A model generated the notes under the pieces. That model was not told where the DNA came from, did not search any database, and saw nothing but the letters and a program-made list of their open reading frames with translations. From Ditylenchus dipsaci (Eukaryota; Nematoda; Chromadorea; Rhabditida; Anguinidae), in contig SADC01001287.1 in the NCBI GenBank assembly GCA_004194705.1, positions 558,001-622,000 on the forward strand: 64,000 bases of DNA, written 5' to 3'. The position numbers were made by a program, and so were the translations under genes. This document shows, in pieces, positions 51,313 to 62,149 of the stretch; within the stretch, counting starts at the first letter, position 1, and each line of letters starts with the position of its first letter.

Positions 51313-52166
51313 TACACGGCGTGTCAAACAAGTCAAAAGACCAAATCGAGATCTTCGTATAGAGACAAATTCGTTTTAAAAAACATTTTGAATTCATTTT
51401 TTTTTGTTTTTTTAGCATTTTATGTTTTTGGTTATAACTTTGCTTAGGTAAGCTGTGTTCTATTTTTTTTTCGATACCACAGGAAAGCTCTAAGTTTGCT
51501 GTTTTGTTTTGAAAAAAATTAAGCTCTTTTATAAATGTAAAAAAGTTAAAAAAATTAAAAGTTTGAATTATCGGCTTGGCATAGTCAAGTTGCTAACTTA
51601 AAAAAGTTTTTTCTGATAATTCTCTGCTAAAAAAATTTTCTGTCTGGCACGATCGTAGTACGTTTACTAAGCTTTCTTATGCACATCACAGTTATTCCAA
51701 ATGTGCAGTTCTCATCGAGAAAGTGGACGATTTAGCAAAAAAAAAATTCCAGGTATTTCAAGTGGGTTTTGGCCTGCAACTCAGTCATGATTATTCTTAA
51801 ACCCTGTGCTGATGGTCTTGTTGGATAGCCAAGAGACAAAGATCATTTTGACACCAAACTTGTAAATAAAACACGAAAAAATGGGGTAAAAAATAGGGTA
51901 TGCACCCACGCGGATTGGAACCTATGACTAGACAATGCGTATATAAAAGTACGTCCTTCCTTTAAAGAGGAGAAATTGAATTTGAAACAGACTTTTTAGA
52001 CGAGAAGTATCCATAGAAAATTAAAAAAAATCAGTTTTATGAATATTTTTGTCATATTTCGAGCATATTTTTGTCAATGGTATTTAAAAATGAAAACTAT
52101 TTTGAATTTTCATTAAAACATAACGCCAAGCCGATTTGGTCATTTGACGTGTTTGACACGCCGTGA
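51313..52166. mobile_element. 854-bp element with terminal inverted repeats CACGGCGTGTCAAAC
   Basis: ACGGCGTGTCAAACAAGTCA and AAGACCAAATCG at the left pair with CGATTTGGTCATTTGACGTG and TTTGACACGCCGT at the right. The interior carries a SINE copy (51805-51945) and no reading frame. Target duplication is not clear. Confidence 0.7.
51805..51945 (-). repeat. tRNA-related SINE copy
   Basis: On the minus strand a weakened B box (AGGTTCCAATCCGCGTGGG) is followed by TGCATACCCTATTTTTTACC, CCATTTTTTCGTGTTTTATT, AAGTTTGGTGTCAAAATGAT, then CTCTTGGCTATCCAACAAGA and CATCAGCACAGGGTT. This is the fullest 3' body of the family in the window. Confidence 0.65.
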
Positions 52167-52549
52167 GTAGACATATAAGCAAGAAAAACTGTTTATGTTG
52201 GATGCGTAATCGTTTGAGGCTGTATTGGGTTTCGATTTAATTAGTTTGGAAATGTGCGAGTTTGAAATTTTTTCCGTTTTCGGGTTTTTCCGTTTTCGAA
52301 TATTTCTGTATTCGAGAGCTGCTTTCGAGAATTTCCGTTTTCGCAAATTTTGTTTCAAAAACATACGTTTTCAAAAAAAATTTACGATTAATTTTTTAAG
52401 AATATATACTTTCATGAGCTATCTTGTTTGAAATGTCCTGAGTTCATGCATAAATCATGAGGTGATCATCTGATTCACGAGGCTTCGCACATGTCTTGCT
52501 GACATGGTTTTTCAGAAAATAACCTGATCAACTGACCTACTTTAACCCT

Positions 52550-53410
52550 CCGGTCTCCGAAGCTCGCATGTATCAATATATAGATATAGATGTATCTATA
52601 TCTATGGTTAGGCGATATCCACCTGGCTCACCTGAAAAAATGAATTTTTTTTAAATTAGAAAACAAACTATCCTCTCATACGCAAAATTGTGTGGCGAAT
52701 CTTGTTTGACAGGACCAAACTTTATTTTCACCCAGCCAAACCCAAAACCTGGGTAGGTACCACCTGGTCAGGTGGATATCCACCTGTAAATAGCCTGAAA
52801 ATAAAATTGAGTCAGATTCAAAAACGAAGTGTCCTATCTTCAAACCGTGGGCTGAAAAAAAAGGAACAAAAAGTGAGAAGATACCTAAGGCCAAAGCGAA
52901 TTTGGACAGCAATAGCTTTCTTGACACACTTCAGTTGCATATGAAAGAGCCGAAATCAGCATGCTCGAATCAGTCCAGAAATCAGGTTTTGGAACCCGAA
53001 AATGGTAAAAAATTTGATCCAAGTGGATTACCGCTTGGTTTGGTTGGTTCAGGCTAAAAAAATTAAATTCCCGCAAATTTTCTCAAAACTAAGGTTGATT
53101 GTTCGAACCCCCATGACTGCAAAGAATACTAACCAGGTGGTTAAGATACTATTCGATATGAACCAATTCGGTATGGATCAATTCGGTGTTGATCAATTCG
53201 CTTAACGCATTTAAATGGATGTCCACCTGAACCAGGGGTACCAACCCCTGATTTTGGGGGTCGGTAGGTGAAATCGGGATTCTGGTCTTATCAAACCTAA
53301 TTCACCACACGATTTCACATTTGATATCATGGTCGTTTTTGATTTGAAATTTTTTAAATTTTTCAAGCCATCCAGGCGGATATCCAGCTGACCAGGATGC
53401 ACCTACCTTG
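52550..53410. repeat. dispersed repeat region with GGTGGATATCCACC motifs
   Basis: Several inverse pairs of GGTGGATATCCACCTG occur at 52615-52630, 52770-52790 and 53210-53230. The blocks CCACCTGGTCAGGTGGATAT and AAAACCTGGGTAGGTACCAC reappear in inverse around 53235-53400, and AAGTGGATTACCGCTTGG resembles motifs at 4640 and 56770. It is probably a decayed foldback. Confidence 0.5.
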
Positions 53411-53579
53411 ATTTCGCGGTACGGATGGGCGAAATCGCAGTTTTTGTCCTAATAAACAAGATTCGGCTGGAATTCGTTATACCACATCCTACCAAAAGTT
53501 GATTTTGACCACTTATTCGTGCTTTCAGGTCGTAATTACTCGAAAAAACATGTTTTTGGGATTGGGAAGGAAATTTTCG

Positions 53580-53889
53580 AGAAAAAACTTTTTGACCAAA
53601 AATTGACTTTTTGCCTTGGGGAACCAAGGTAAACATCTTATAAAAGGTCATTTTACCCCGTTTTGGTCACTGCAGCTAGGCAAAAAGAGTCTTCAATGCA
53701 TTTTTAATCAAGAGTCTTGCTCGGAATTATGTCTAAAGTAAGTGAGTGCGCGCATCTCTAACGCAGGGGCTTGGTTGCTTGGGGTTGAGATGCGCACATC
53801 CACATACCTTAGACGCAAATCACTCGAAAGTGACTGTGGATGCATAAAAAATGTATGCATACCAGATTTTTTTTATGCGGTAGGCCCAA
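53580..53889. repeat. foldback-family copy truncated at the Helitron
   Basis: Runs TTTTTGCCTTGGGGAACCAA, TTACCCCGTTTTGGTCACTG, TCTTGCTCGGAATTATGTCT, a shortened centre GCAGGGGCTTGGTTGCTTGG, then TTAGACGCAAATCACTCGAA and TTATGCGGTAGGCCC. It then switches abruptly at 53889 into Helitron coding sequence. Confidence 0.75.
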
Positions 53890-53891
53890 GA

Positions 53892-55615
53892 CGTCGTGGA
53901 TCACGATGAAATTAAAAACTTCGTAGACATGAGGTGCCTTACGCCTCATGAATCATTTTGGCGTATTTTCGAGCTTCCATTAGACGAAAAAAGTCACAGC
54001 ATAACAAGGCTTGATTTGCATTTGCCTGATTACCAAAATTTGTTTTACAAGCACGGAGACGATATCTCTGAGAAAATCAAAGATGCTGAAGTCACGAAAA
54101 CCATGCTAACTGATTGTTCGAACTAAATAAGCGTGATTCAAGCGCTAAACAATACTATTATCATGAAATTCCTGAGCACTACACATATGGAAAAAGTAGT
54201 AAAAGTACGAAAGTTGAATGGCACCAAAAAAGGGCTGGAAACCTTGCCTCGGTCGAATGTTTTCGGTTAGTCCAAAAATGGGAGAATTGTTTTATCTTAG
54301 AACTTTACTTCTGCACATCAAAGGATGTGAAAGCTGGAAAGATCTTCTGAAATATGAAGATCAAATATATAAAACATTTAAAGAGGCTGTGAATGCCAGA
54401 GGACTATTGAACACAATTGACGATTGGGTCAAATATTTTGAAGAGGCAGCTTTAGTCAGCTTGCCACACATGCTAAGAGAACTGTTTGTAATCGTAATCA
54501 ATCATGGCGAAAACGTCGATATTGCCCAATTATGGGAATTGTTCGAAAAAAGCATGTGTGAAGATTTTGTTCACGGAGGACTCGATGCTTACAAAGCAGA
54601 AAACATGGCGAAGCCGAGATTCAAAAACAACTGGAAGTTAACGGACTTTCCCTTGCTAGTTGGCATTACATTGCCAAATGACTTTTTGATCGCTGAAGAA
54701 AATAAATGGGATAAGACAGAACAATTAGAATTAGGGAATTCCATGCGAGAAAAATGACTGAACGTCAAGAAAAAATTGTCAAACATGTGTTTTGCAAAAT
54801 TTATCAATTGCAAAAAGGTGCTCTGAAAAATGGGTGCATATACATTGATGGTCCTGGAGAATCCGGCAAAACATATACCTATAAAACAATTTGTCATTTG
54901 TTCCGTGCAAATGACATCAAGTACAAACATCCAGCTGGATGGGAATAGCAGCAAATTTACTGCCAGATGGCAGAACTATGCACAAGACGTTCGGATTGCC
55001 TTTTAACGTGAATAAGGATGCCAGTTCACATGCCAAAATCAACAATAAGGTTGGAAGAGAGCTTATTGAAGCAGAGGTATTCATCATTGACGATATTTCA
55101 ATGGTGCCTAAGTATGCGATTGAAAATTGATAGGGAATTAAAAGAATTAATGCAAAATGACCATCCTTTTGGCGGAAAGATCATGATAATCGGCGGAAAT
55201 GAATCGGGTTTACCACCCCATGAACTAAACTTGACTAAGGGTTGTCCTGTAATGCTCACAAGAATTTGAATCGGCAACCGCTTTGTGCAATGGTACAAGA
55301 TTAATAGTGGAAACAATCCACAAAGACATTCTAGAGTGTAAAATTTCAACAGGCGAGTTTGCCGGCAAAAATGTCCTTATTCCAAAAGTGACACTAACCA
55401 GCTCAAAGTTTCCTTTTACACTGTACAGGAAACAGTTTCCTGTTAAACCATGCTTTGCAATGACAATTAATAAAAGTCAAGGCCAAACAATTGATTTTGT
55501 TGAATTGACTTAACCGATCTGTGTTTACCACGGAATGACTTATGTTGCATTTTCCCGTGCAAGGGCGTGGAGTTTATCAAAGTTGCAGTCAAATGTGACA
55601 GCAAAAATAAAGTGA
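53892..55615 (+). pseudogene. Helitron helicase (PIF1-like) pseudogene
   Basis: Frameshifted blocks appear in the order of a Helitron protein. First HDEIKNFVDMR and HESFWRIFELPLDEKSHSI, then a pre-helicase region (EHYTYGKS, GRMFSVSPKMGELFYLRTLL, WVKYFEEAALVSLPHMLREL). The helicase follows, with Walker A altered to GPGESGKT (the usual third Gly of GPGGSGKT is Glu), Walker B-like EAEVFIIDDISMV, and later motifs FAMTINKSQGQTIDFVEL then THGMT-like YVAFSRAR. At least six frame changes and the truncated N-terminus show it is dead. Confidence 0.85.
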
Positions 55616-55776
55616 AAAAAGTTGTGTGGAAAGAAGTTCTGCTTGACTGTGAAACTGAAAAAATAGGTTGAAATTCCTTTGGGCGAACAGCTCATAAAAT
55701 GCCATCACGCAAAGTGGGTTTATGGCCCGATTGGTATTGTAGTGTTGGCTACACCGAACTTTGCTTTTACAACGCA

Positions 55777-55805
55777 GGCGCCCGAAAGGGCGCCAGTTCG
55801 CCTAG
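55777..55805 (+). terminator. Helitron 3' terminal hairpin and CTAG end
   Basis: The seven-base arms GGCGCCC and GGGCGCC close a GAAA tetraloop. The hairpin is followed by AGTTCGC and CTAG. In Helitrons this structure marks the 3' transposition end. Confidence 0.85.
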
Positions 55806-56342
55806 TTTCTAAGTAATTCTTATGCGCTGAAAACAATAAAAAGGTGCTTTCGGGAATTTTCTGACCTAAAAAGTGATGAGTTGTAAAAGTTGACTTTTGC
55901 CTTGGGGGACCAAGGTAAACCACCTGAAAATGGTACCTAGAGTCCTAAAAAAGATGCATTTGAACATAGTTTTGTTAGCTGGGGCCTACCGCATAAAGAA
56001 ACTCTGGTATGCATACATTTTCATGCATCCAGAGTCACTTTCGCGTGATTTGTGTCTAAGGTATGTGGGTGTGCGCATCTCAACCCCAAGCAACCAAGCC
56101 CCCTGCGTTAGAGATGCGCGCATTCACTTACTTTAGACATAATTCCGAGCAAGACTCTTAATCATAAGATGCATATAGAGACTCTTTTTGCCTAGCTTCA
56201 AAAAAGGTGGTTTTCCTTGGTCCCTAAGGCAAAAAGTCGAATTTTGGTCAAAAAAATTTTTTTCCAAAAAAACGACATTTTTGGTCAGAAAATGTCGGAA
56301 AACAACTTTTAAATCGTTTTAGCGCATAAGAATTACTTAGAA
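55806..56342. mobile_element. foldback-family element with TTTCTAAGTAATTCTTATGC ends
   Basis: The left TTTCTAAGTAATTCTTATGC and the right GCATAAGAATTACTTAGAAA are perfect inverse ends. Inner arms include ACTTTTGCCTTGGGGGACCA against CTTGGTCCCTAAGGCAAAAA. The family core with GC-poor centre lies at 55975-56190. The left end abuts the Helitron CTAG exactly. Confidence 0.8.
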
Positions 56343-56349
56343 AGGTTAT

Positions 56350-56530
56350 GAGTATATATCCCCCGCATATATCCCCCAGCATATATCCCCAACATATATC
56401 CCCCCGCAATATCCCCCCGACATATATCCCCCCGCAGATATCCCCCCAACATATATCCCCCCGCAGATATCCCCCCAGCAGTTTATGGGTATATCTCCCC
56501 ATATATCTCCCCAGCATACATCTCCCACAT
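56350..56530. repeat. ATATATCCCCC minisatellite, unit 1
   Basis: Units such as CATATATCCCCCGCAGATAT repeat about ten times with phase shifts, all cytosine runs lying on the plus strand. The second copy is at 57272-57445. Confidence 0.85.
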
Positions 56531-57271
56531 ACAGTCGACTCTTTATATAAGGGACACGTAGGGACCGGACTTAGTTTGATTTCACTAACACACCCATATC
56601 GGGTAGGTACTTATCCTGAGGTCATCTGATTCAAAACAAAAATTTTTTATTTTTTTTCAAATGGGATATCAAACGATGGTATCATACCAAAAATTTTACG
56701 CTGAAGATAGTTTGATAATACCAAATAATACCAACCACTAAATTTGCAAAACATTTACTAAACCAAGTGGTCGTCCACTTGGATCGAATTTTAAACATTT
56801 TTTCACTTATTTTAAATAACTAATATTTTGAGAAATTAGAAACCCATTAAAAAGGGGGTAAAAAATAAGGTATGCACCCAGGTGAATTCGAACCAGTAAC
56901 TTCTACATCACCCCTGAGAATCCATAACCAACCAAGTGTCGACCACTTGGATCAAAAAATTTTTTTACGTTTTCGGGTTCCAAAACATGTTTTCTGCACT
57001 AATTCGAGCATGCTGAAGATGGTTTGACAGTGGCGAAATCACGTTTTCTCGAGAAATTTTCGACTTATTGCTAACGATTGATTTTGATAAATCAATCGTT
57101 AGTGATAACTCAAAAATTAAAAAAAGGTGGTTTTCCTTGGTCCCTAAGGCAAAAAGTCGAATTTTGGTCAAAAAAATTTTTTCCAAAAAACGACATTTTT
57201 GGTCAGAAAATGTCGGAAAACAACTTTTAAATCGTTTTTAGCGCATAAGAATTACTTAGAAAGGTTATGAG

Positions 57272-57445
57272 TATATATCCCCCGCATATCCCCCCAGCAT
57301 ATATCCCCCAACATATATCCCCGCAGATATATCCCCCGACATATATCCCCCGCAGATATCCCCCAACATATATCCCCCGCAGATATCCCCCCAGCAGTTT
57401 ATGGGTATATATCTCCCCACATATATCTCCCCAGCATACATCTCC
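57272..57445. repeat. ATATATCCCCC minisatellite, unit 2
   Basis: Same unit as 56350-56530, in the second tandem duplicate. Unit counts and C-run lengths differ slightly between the two. Confidence 0.85.
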
Positions 57446-58199
57446 CACATACAGTCGACTCTTTATATAAGGGACACGTAGGGACCGGACTTAGTTTTGA
57501 TTTCACTAACCACACACCCATATCGGGTAGGTACTTATCCTGAGGGTCATCTGATTCAAAACCAAAAATTTTTTTTTTTTTTCAAATGGGATATCAAACG
57601 ATGGTATCATACCAAAATTTTACGCTGAAGATAGTTTGATAATACCAAATAATACCAACCACTAAATTGCAAAACATTTACTAACCAAGTGGTCGTCCAC
57701 TTGGATCGAATTTTAAACATTTTTTTCACTTATTTTAAATAACTAATATTTTGAGAATTAGAAACCATTAAAAAGGGGTAAAAAATAAGGTATGCACCCA
57801 GGTGAATTCGAACCAGTAACTTCTACATCACCCCTGAGAATCCATAAACCAAACCAAGTGGTCGACCACTTGGATCAAAAAATTTTTTTTTACGTTTTCG
57901 GGTTCCAAAACATGTTTTCTGCACTAATTCGAGCATGCTGAAGATGGTTTGACAGTGGCGAAATCACTTTTCTCGAGAAATTTTCGACTTATTGCTAACG
58001 ATTGATTTTGATAAATCAATCGTTAGTGATAACTCAAAAATTTAAAAAAAGGTGGTTTTCCTTGGTCCCTAAGGCAAAAAGTCGAATTTTGGTCAAAAAA
58101 AATTTTTTTTCCAAAAAACGACATTTTGGTCAGAAAATGTCGGAAAACAACTTTTAAATCGTTTTAGCGCATAAGAATTACTTAGAAATGGTTCAAACC

Positions 58200-59150
58200 T
58201 GATTTTGAAAAAACAAATTGTTGGGGGGGGGGGGGGGGAGTACTCGCTACTAGGGTCAAATTTTCTCTGAGTTTTAAAGCAATATTTACTCAGTCAATAG
58301 CTCATTGGTAGCCCTAAACCTCAACTATATGATGTCAGAAGCTATATAAGCAACTGAAAAAGAAAAAAACCGCGCCAACTGAATAATTTTGCGAACACAG
58401 TAAAAAAAAGCGAGCATTCTGTTTCGCAGATTCTTAGTGAGTAGTCTGTTTTAGCATCCGCAAACAGACTCCTCATTGTGAATACGCCTTTATTGGAAGA
58501 AATACGTGGCTGAATTTGAGTCTTTTAAATAACGTTCTGATTTTTTGTTATGAGCATAAATATCATATCGAAATTGGTTCTTAAAGCGTCAAGAAGTAAG
58601 TACGAAGCAAGCTCAGTGTAATAAATAATACTTCATCAGAAACTACAATCGCAGGGCTACCTAATGCTGTTATGACTTTGAGAAAAGGTTGGAAAATGAA
58701 TAGAATAACGCAAAACCAAAATTTGCTCTGAAAAAAACTAAATTTGCGGCGAAAATAAGTAAATTTACACCAAAAAAGATTCTTTTTGTACCAAAAAAAA
58801 TCCATACCCTTGTAAATCAACTATGACCTTGACTATGGATAAACTTTTGGATGGCCACGCATGACTCTGATCTTGTTTTTGGCCGTCTCTTCCTGAATGT
58901 GACCGCATATAAAATTCCACAAAAATAAAAATCTGCCATGACCAAAAAGCTGGCCATTTTCAAATGAATCGACCGTATAACCATGACTCAGCCCTGGTAA
59001 ATTGTGAACATTGCGCGGATGACTAGCCTTGTAGTCGGTGATTTAGTAGTAGGTATGGGCTAGTGAGCGTGAATTATTTTCGCAACCTATTCAACGAAAA
59101 TTTCGAGTTGCTTAGATTCATGCAACTCGGCTAATAATCCTATTTTCAGG
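58200..59150. other. region between the tandem duplication and pICln
   Basis: An 18-base G tract is at 58221-58239. A copy of the GCATCCGCAAACAG repeat end is at 58440-58495. The rest, including the presumed pICln 5' region, has no recognisable gene. An acceptor-like TTTTCAG at 59142-59149 just before the pICln ATG suggests an untranslated first exon upstream that I cannot place. Confidence 0.4.
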
Positions 59151-59164
59151 CTATAAATCAGACA

Positions 59165-61879
59165 ATGCTAGTGCTACAAGACATTCCCGAGCCAAGAGAG
59201 GACGTTCTTTCCGCTCAGCCACAGGTTATCGCTTACTGGGAAAAGGTGACTTCTATCTCTTTTTTATTCTTTTCGCTTTTATGATCGATCGCATCATTTG
59301 CAGGACTGTTTGGGCCAGGGTACGCTCTTCCTTACAAATCGGTTGGTTATTTTGCTGGCTTTCTTCCTATTAAAAGCTAATAGATGCTCTACACGTTGTT
59401 CAACTACCAATTGTTCAACCCGACTATTCTTCAACCATGCAGGGTTTTATTTTTGTGGTTTTGTTTATCTTTTATAGTTTCAATGTCCAGCAGATTATAT
59501 GTGATTCGAAAGCTTACCTTTAGGGCTACTTTTTGCAAACTTCGGGCTGAGTATTTACAATTTTTGAAGACAGGCCGCGAAAGCCCGAGGAAAGCCTTGT
59601 TTTTTTAGAATTTTTCACGTGCTCTTGTAGACTATCTATAAAAATTGCAAACCTGTGGCCCGGAAAAGATAGCTCGAATGTTAGCTTTCGAATGATAAAT
59701 AACTCGCACGATGTCGAACTAAAAGATTGACAAAGCCCACAAATAGCCAAACCCAGCCTGGTTGAAGAATAGTTCGGTTGAAGAATTGGTAGTTGAAGGA
59801 TATGTGTAGAGCCCCCAATAAATCCGATTTTTAGAATCGTCGTCTGGATTGCTGATGCCACTAAGAAAGGCTTTCGTCTGTCTTACCGTCAATTGCGGTC
59901 CATGCGGCTTCTGGTCTAGTGAGGTTAGTCAGTTTTGTCATTATTCTCTTTGGGTAGTGTGTAGTCATCAAATTTCTTGTAGGATTTTCCGGAGCCCTGT
60001 CTTTCTTGATGATCGATGTGAATAAGACAGGTGATTTTGTCTTTTTCGTTCTTAGTATCTCAACTCATTGTGTCAATTGCAGATATTGACTACACTCCAG
60101 AGCTTGAATCAGTTGAAGACGAAATTGAGAAGGAAATTAAGACGGCCGCCATTCGATTTATTCCGTCGGATCCCAGTGCAAGTCAGTTACTTTTTCTTGT
60201 ATCGGGGCATCACCTAGGTCTAGAATGCAATCTGAATCCAGCAATACCTCTGTCTTGTCAAATCCTTTTACTAGGCATCATGTTAGCTACGCGTTAGCTA
60301 GACCAAATTTTTGAAAATTTGGTCCATACAAAGACTTTTTTCTCTGACTTTTTGAAATCTCAGAAATTCAATCGATAGCTTGTTAGAAAGCCGAGATCCA
60401 GGGCTACATTTTGATGTAAAAATGTTAAGAGAAATTAAAAACTTTTGGAGATACAAACACATTTTTACGATTTGACGGGGTAAAAAGAATAATTTGACGG
60501 GGTAAAACAATTTGAGCTGTCGAAAATATCCATGATCTTTTAGTTTCCCTGCATAGTTGACCATTTCATAGTTAACTTCCATGGCTAGCGTTTTGTCAGT
60601 TTCATTTTACAATTAACAATTTCACAGTTGACTATCACTCGAAACATTGGTTCGCAACAGATTCTTAAAATCTAGAACGTTTATAGTTAATTCGCCCTCT
60701 ACAAGCCAATCACTTTTGCATGCTGATGTTCTCAATCTAAACATTTGACACTCATGTTCTAATCTTTCTTTCGTTTAGTCAGCCTTCTATTTGAGACTAT
60801 GAACGAGTGCCAGGAGCAGAATCCGGAAGAAGATGAAGATATGTCGAGTGAGTTAACCTTTTGATCCTTGTTTGAACGATGCGCCCATCTCTTTTCAATT
60901 TAGACGATTCAGACGAGGAGGGAGAAGAAGAAATGATTGACGGCCAGGGGATCAGCTTTCGGACAGTGGTCGATGGTACAGTTTTAGATTTTCAGTTCAA
61001 CCTCAGTTTATTAACCGTGATTTTTTTAGGTTCACTTCGGACAATACTGGCGATGAGATTCATTTGAGCGCTGAAGGTAAGTGGTGAATCCGCTAAGCTT
61101 TTTTTGCTTGTACATGCTTTTCATCGTTCAGGACGTCAAAACCTGGAGCGGATGCTCGGCAACCTAAATGACCTGCCTAGTGAGTCTTCTTCCGGAGTTT
61201 AATTATGACTTCATGAGCTTGTGTTGTAAGCGTCTACAATTTTTTGGGATAGTCAATATTTTTTTCATTAACTTTTTTTTATTGGTCTCGAGTCAGTATA
61301 TGGAAAACATGACTTTCGCTTGATTCTCATGGGTTTCGGACAGTGCTCATCCAAAATTCGCAACTGCAGGGGATCTTGTTCCAGAAATATTGTTTTTCAA
61401 TTCTCACTCGACCTGTTTGATCTCGAATATAAGTTAGGACTTGCTTGAGAAAAAACCTTTCTTCCTGGGAATTGAATGTAGACGCTTGCAAATGGGGGGA
61501 AAATTACTGTGGTGTTTTGAATGAAGGACGGCGTACTATGAGGTGGTATGTAACAATTGGGTGCGTACACTAAGTCGCTAGCTTCCACAGCTAATCGTTG
61601 AACTTAATAGCCAGTCAATACTCTATTTTGAAATTAAGCCGCAGCAATAGGCTCCGGCGCAGGTTACTTATTGTACGCAGTACCAATCGTTGCAATTAAA
61701 ATCAATGCCTCTTTTACATGCATCAATTCAGTGAAATCATTTTAGATGAAGGCATGAATGACCAGCCGGGAGATGAAAATCAGCAGCATGGCCAGCACAA
61801 CGGCGATGTAGAGATGTACAAGATTAATCATTTTCTCTTCGTTTTAAGCTTCCTATTTTATATTTTGCTTATGTCTTAG
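59165..61879 (+). CDS. pICln, methylosome subunit (spliced, about 10 exons)
   Basis: pICln binds Sm proteins in the cytosol and delivers them to the PRMT5 methylosome for snRNP assembly. Exons: 59165-59245, 59304-59341, 59835-59913, 59983-60030, 60083-60181, 60779-60847, 60904-60975, 61030-61076, 61132-61179, 61746-61879. About 238 residues, matching the family. The PH-like N-terminal fold is seen as MLVLQDIPEPREDVLSAQP, DCLGQGTLFLTNR, VVWIADATKKGFRLSYRQLR and LSFLMIDVNK. The hallmark block is IKTAAIRFIPSDPSA then LLFETMNECQEQNPE. An acidic linker DSDEEGEEEMIDGQ follows, then FTSDNTGDEIHLSAEGRQNL and ERMLGNLNDLP. The start is the first ATG after an acceptor at 59149 and in frame with the family N-terminus. 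Junctions 3/4 and 7/8 do not close in phase with any GT donor I can find, although both sides match the family, so an indel or non-canonical site is likely. The last 26 codons after the Gln/His/Asp-rich tail may instead be untranslated. Confidence 0.92.
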
Positions 61880-62149
61880 AATGTTGTTTGCTTCAAACGT
61901 AGCTTTAAGTTTGCTTTTAAAATACTATTGTGAAATGCTTTAAACAAAACTTGTATTGTCATTGTATGGTGAAAAATTATATCAACGATATAAAAAAACG
62001 AATTATAGTGATAGAATTTGAATGCAGCTCAAACAGTGCTAAAATACTGCTATAACAACAAAACATGTGTTTGTAGTGGTTTAAAGACCACCTCGTAATG
62101 TATTGAAGCATATTTATATTTTGAAAGATTTAAAAAAACAGAATAAAAA

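Larger units (their letters stand above)
53890..55805 (+). mobile_element. Helitron, 5'-truncated, with intact 3' end
   Basis: The 3' end has the diagnostic Helitron structure: a GC-rich hairpin GGCGCCCGAAAGGGCGCC at 55777-55794, seven bases of spacer, then CTAG at 55802-55805 followed by T. No 5' TC terminus is visible. The left break at 53889 falls inside a foldback-family repeat, and coding sequence begins at once, so the rolling-circle replicator part is missing. Confidence 0.85.
56200..58190. repeat. 0.9-kb direct tandem duplication (two full units plus part)
   Basis: The unit starting AAAAAAGGTGGTTTTCCTTG occurs near 56203, 57120 and 58043, a period of about 920 bases. Each full unit contains the end TTACTTAGAAAGGTTATGAG, the CCCCCGCATATAT minisatellite, CAGTCGACTCTTTATATAAG, AAGTGGTCGTCCACTTGG, a B-box-like GGTTCGAATTC on the minus strand, and CTAACGATTGATTTTGATAA. 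Copies differ mainly at homopolymers. Confidence 0.9.

Noticed and set aside
56248..57470. Gly/Trp/Asp/Ile repeat frames (GGDICGGIYVG-like) and Pro/Ile frames around the ATATATCCCCC arrays
   Set aside because: Open only because the repeat unit lacks stops; the same frames appear in both duplicates and shift with C-run length.
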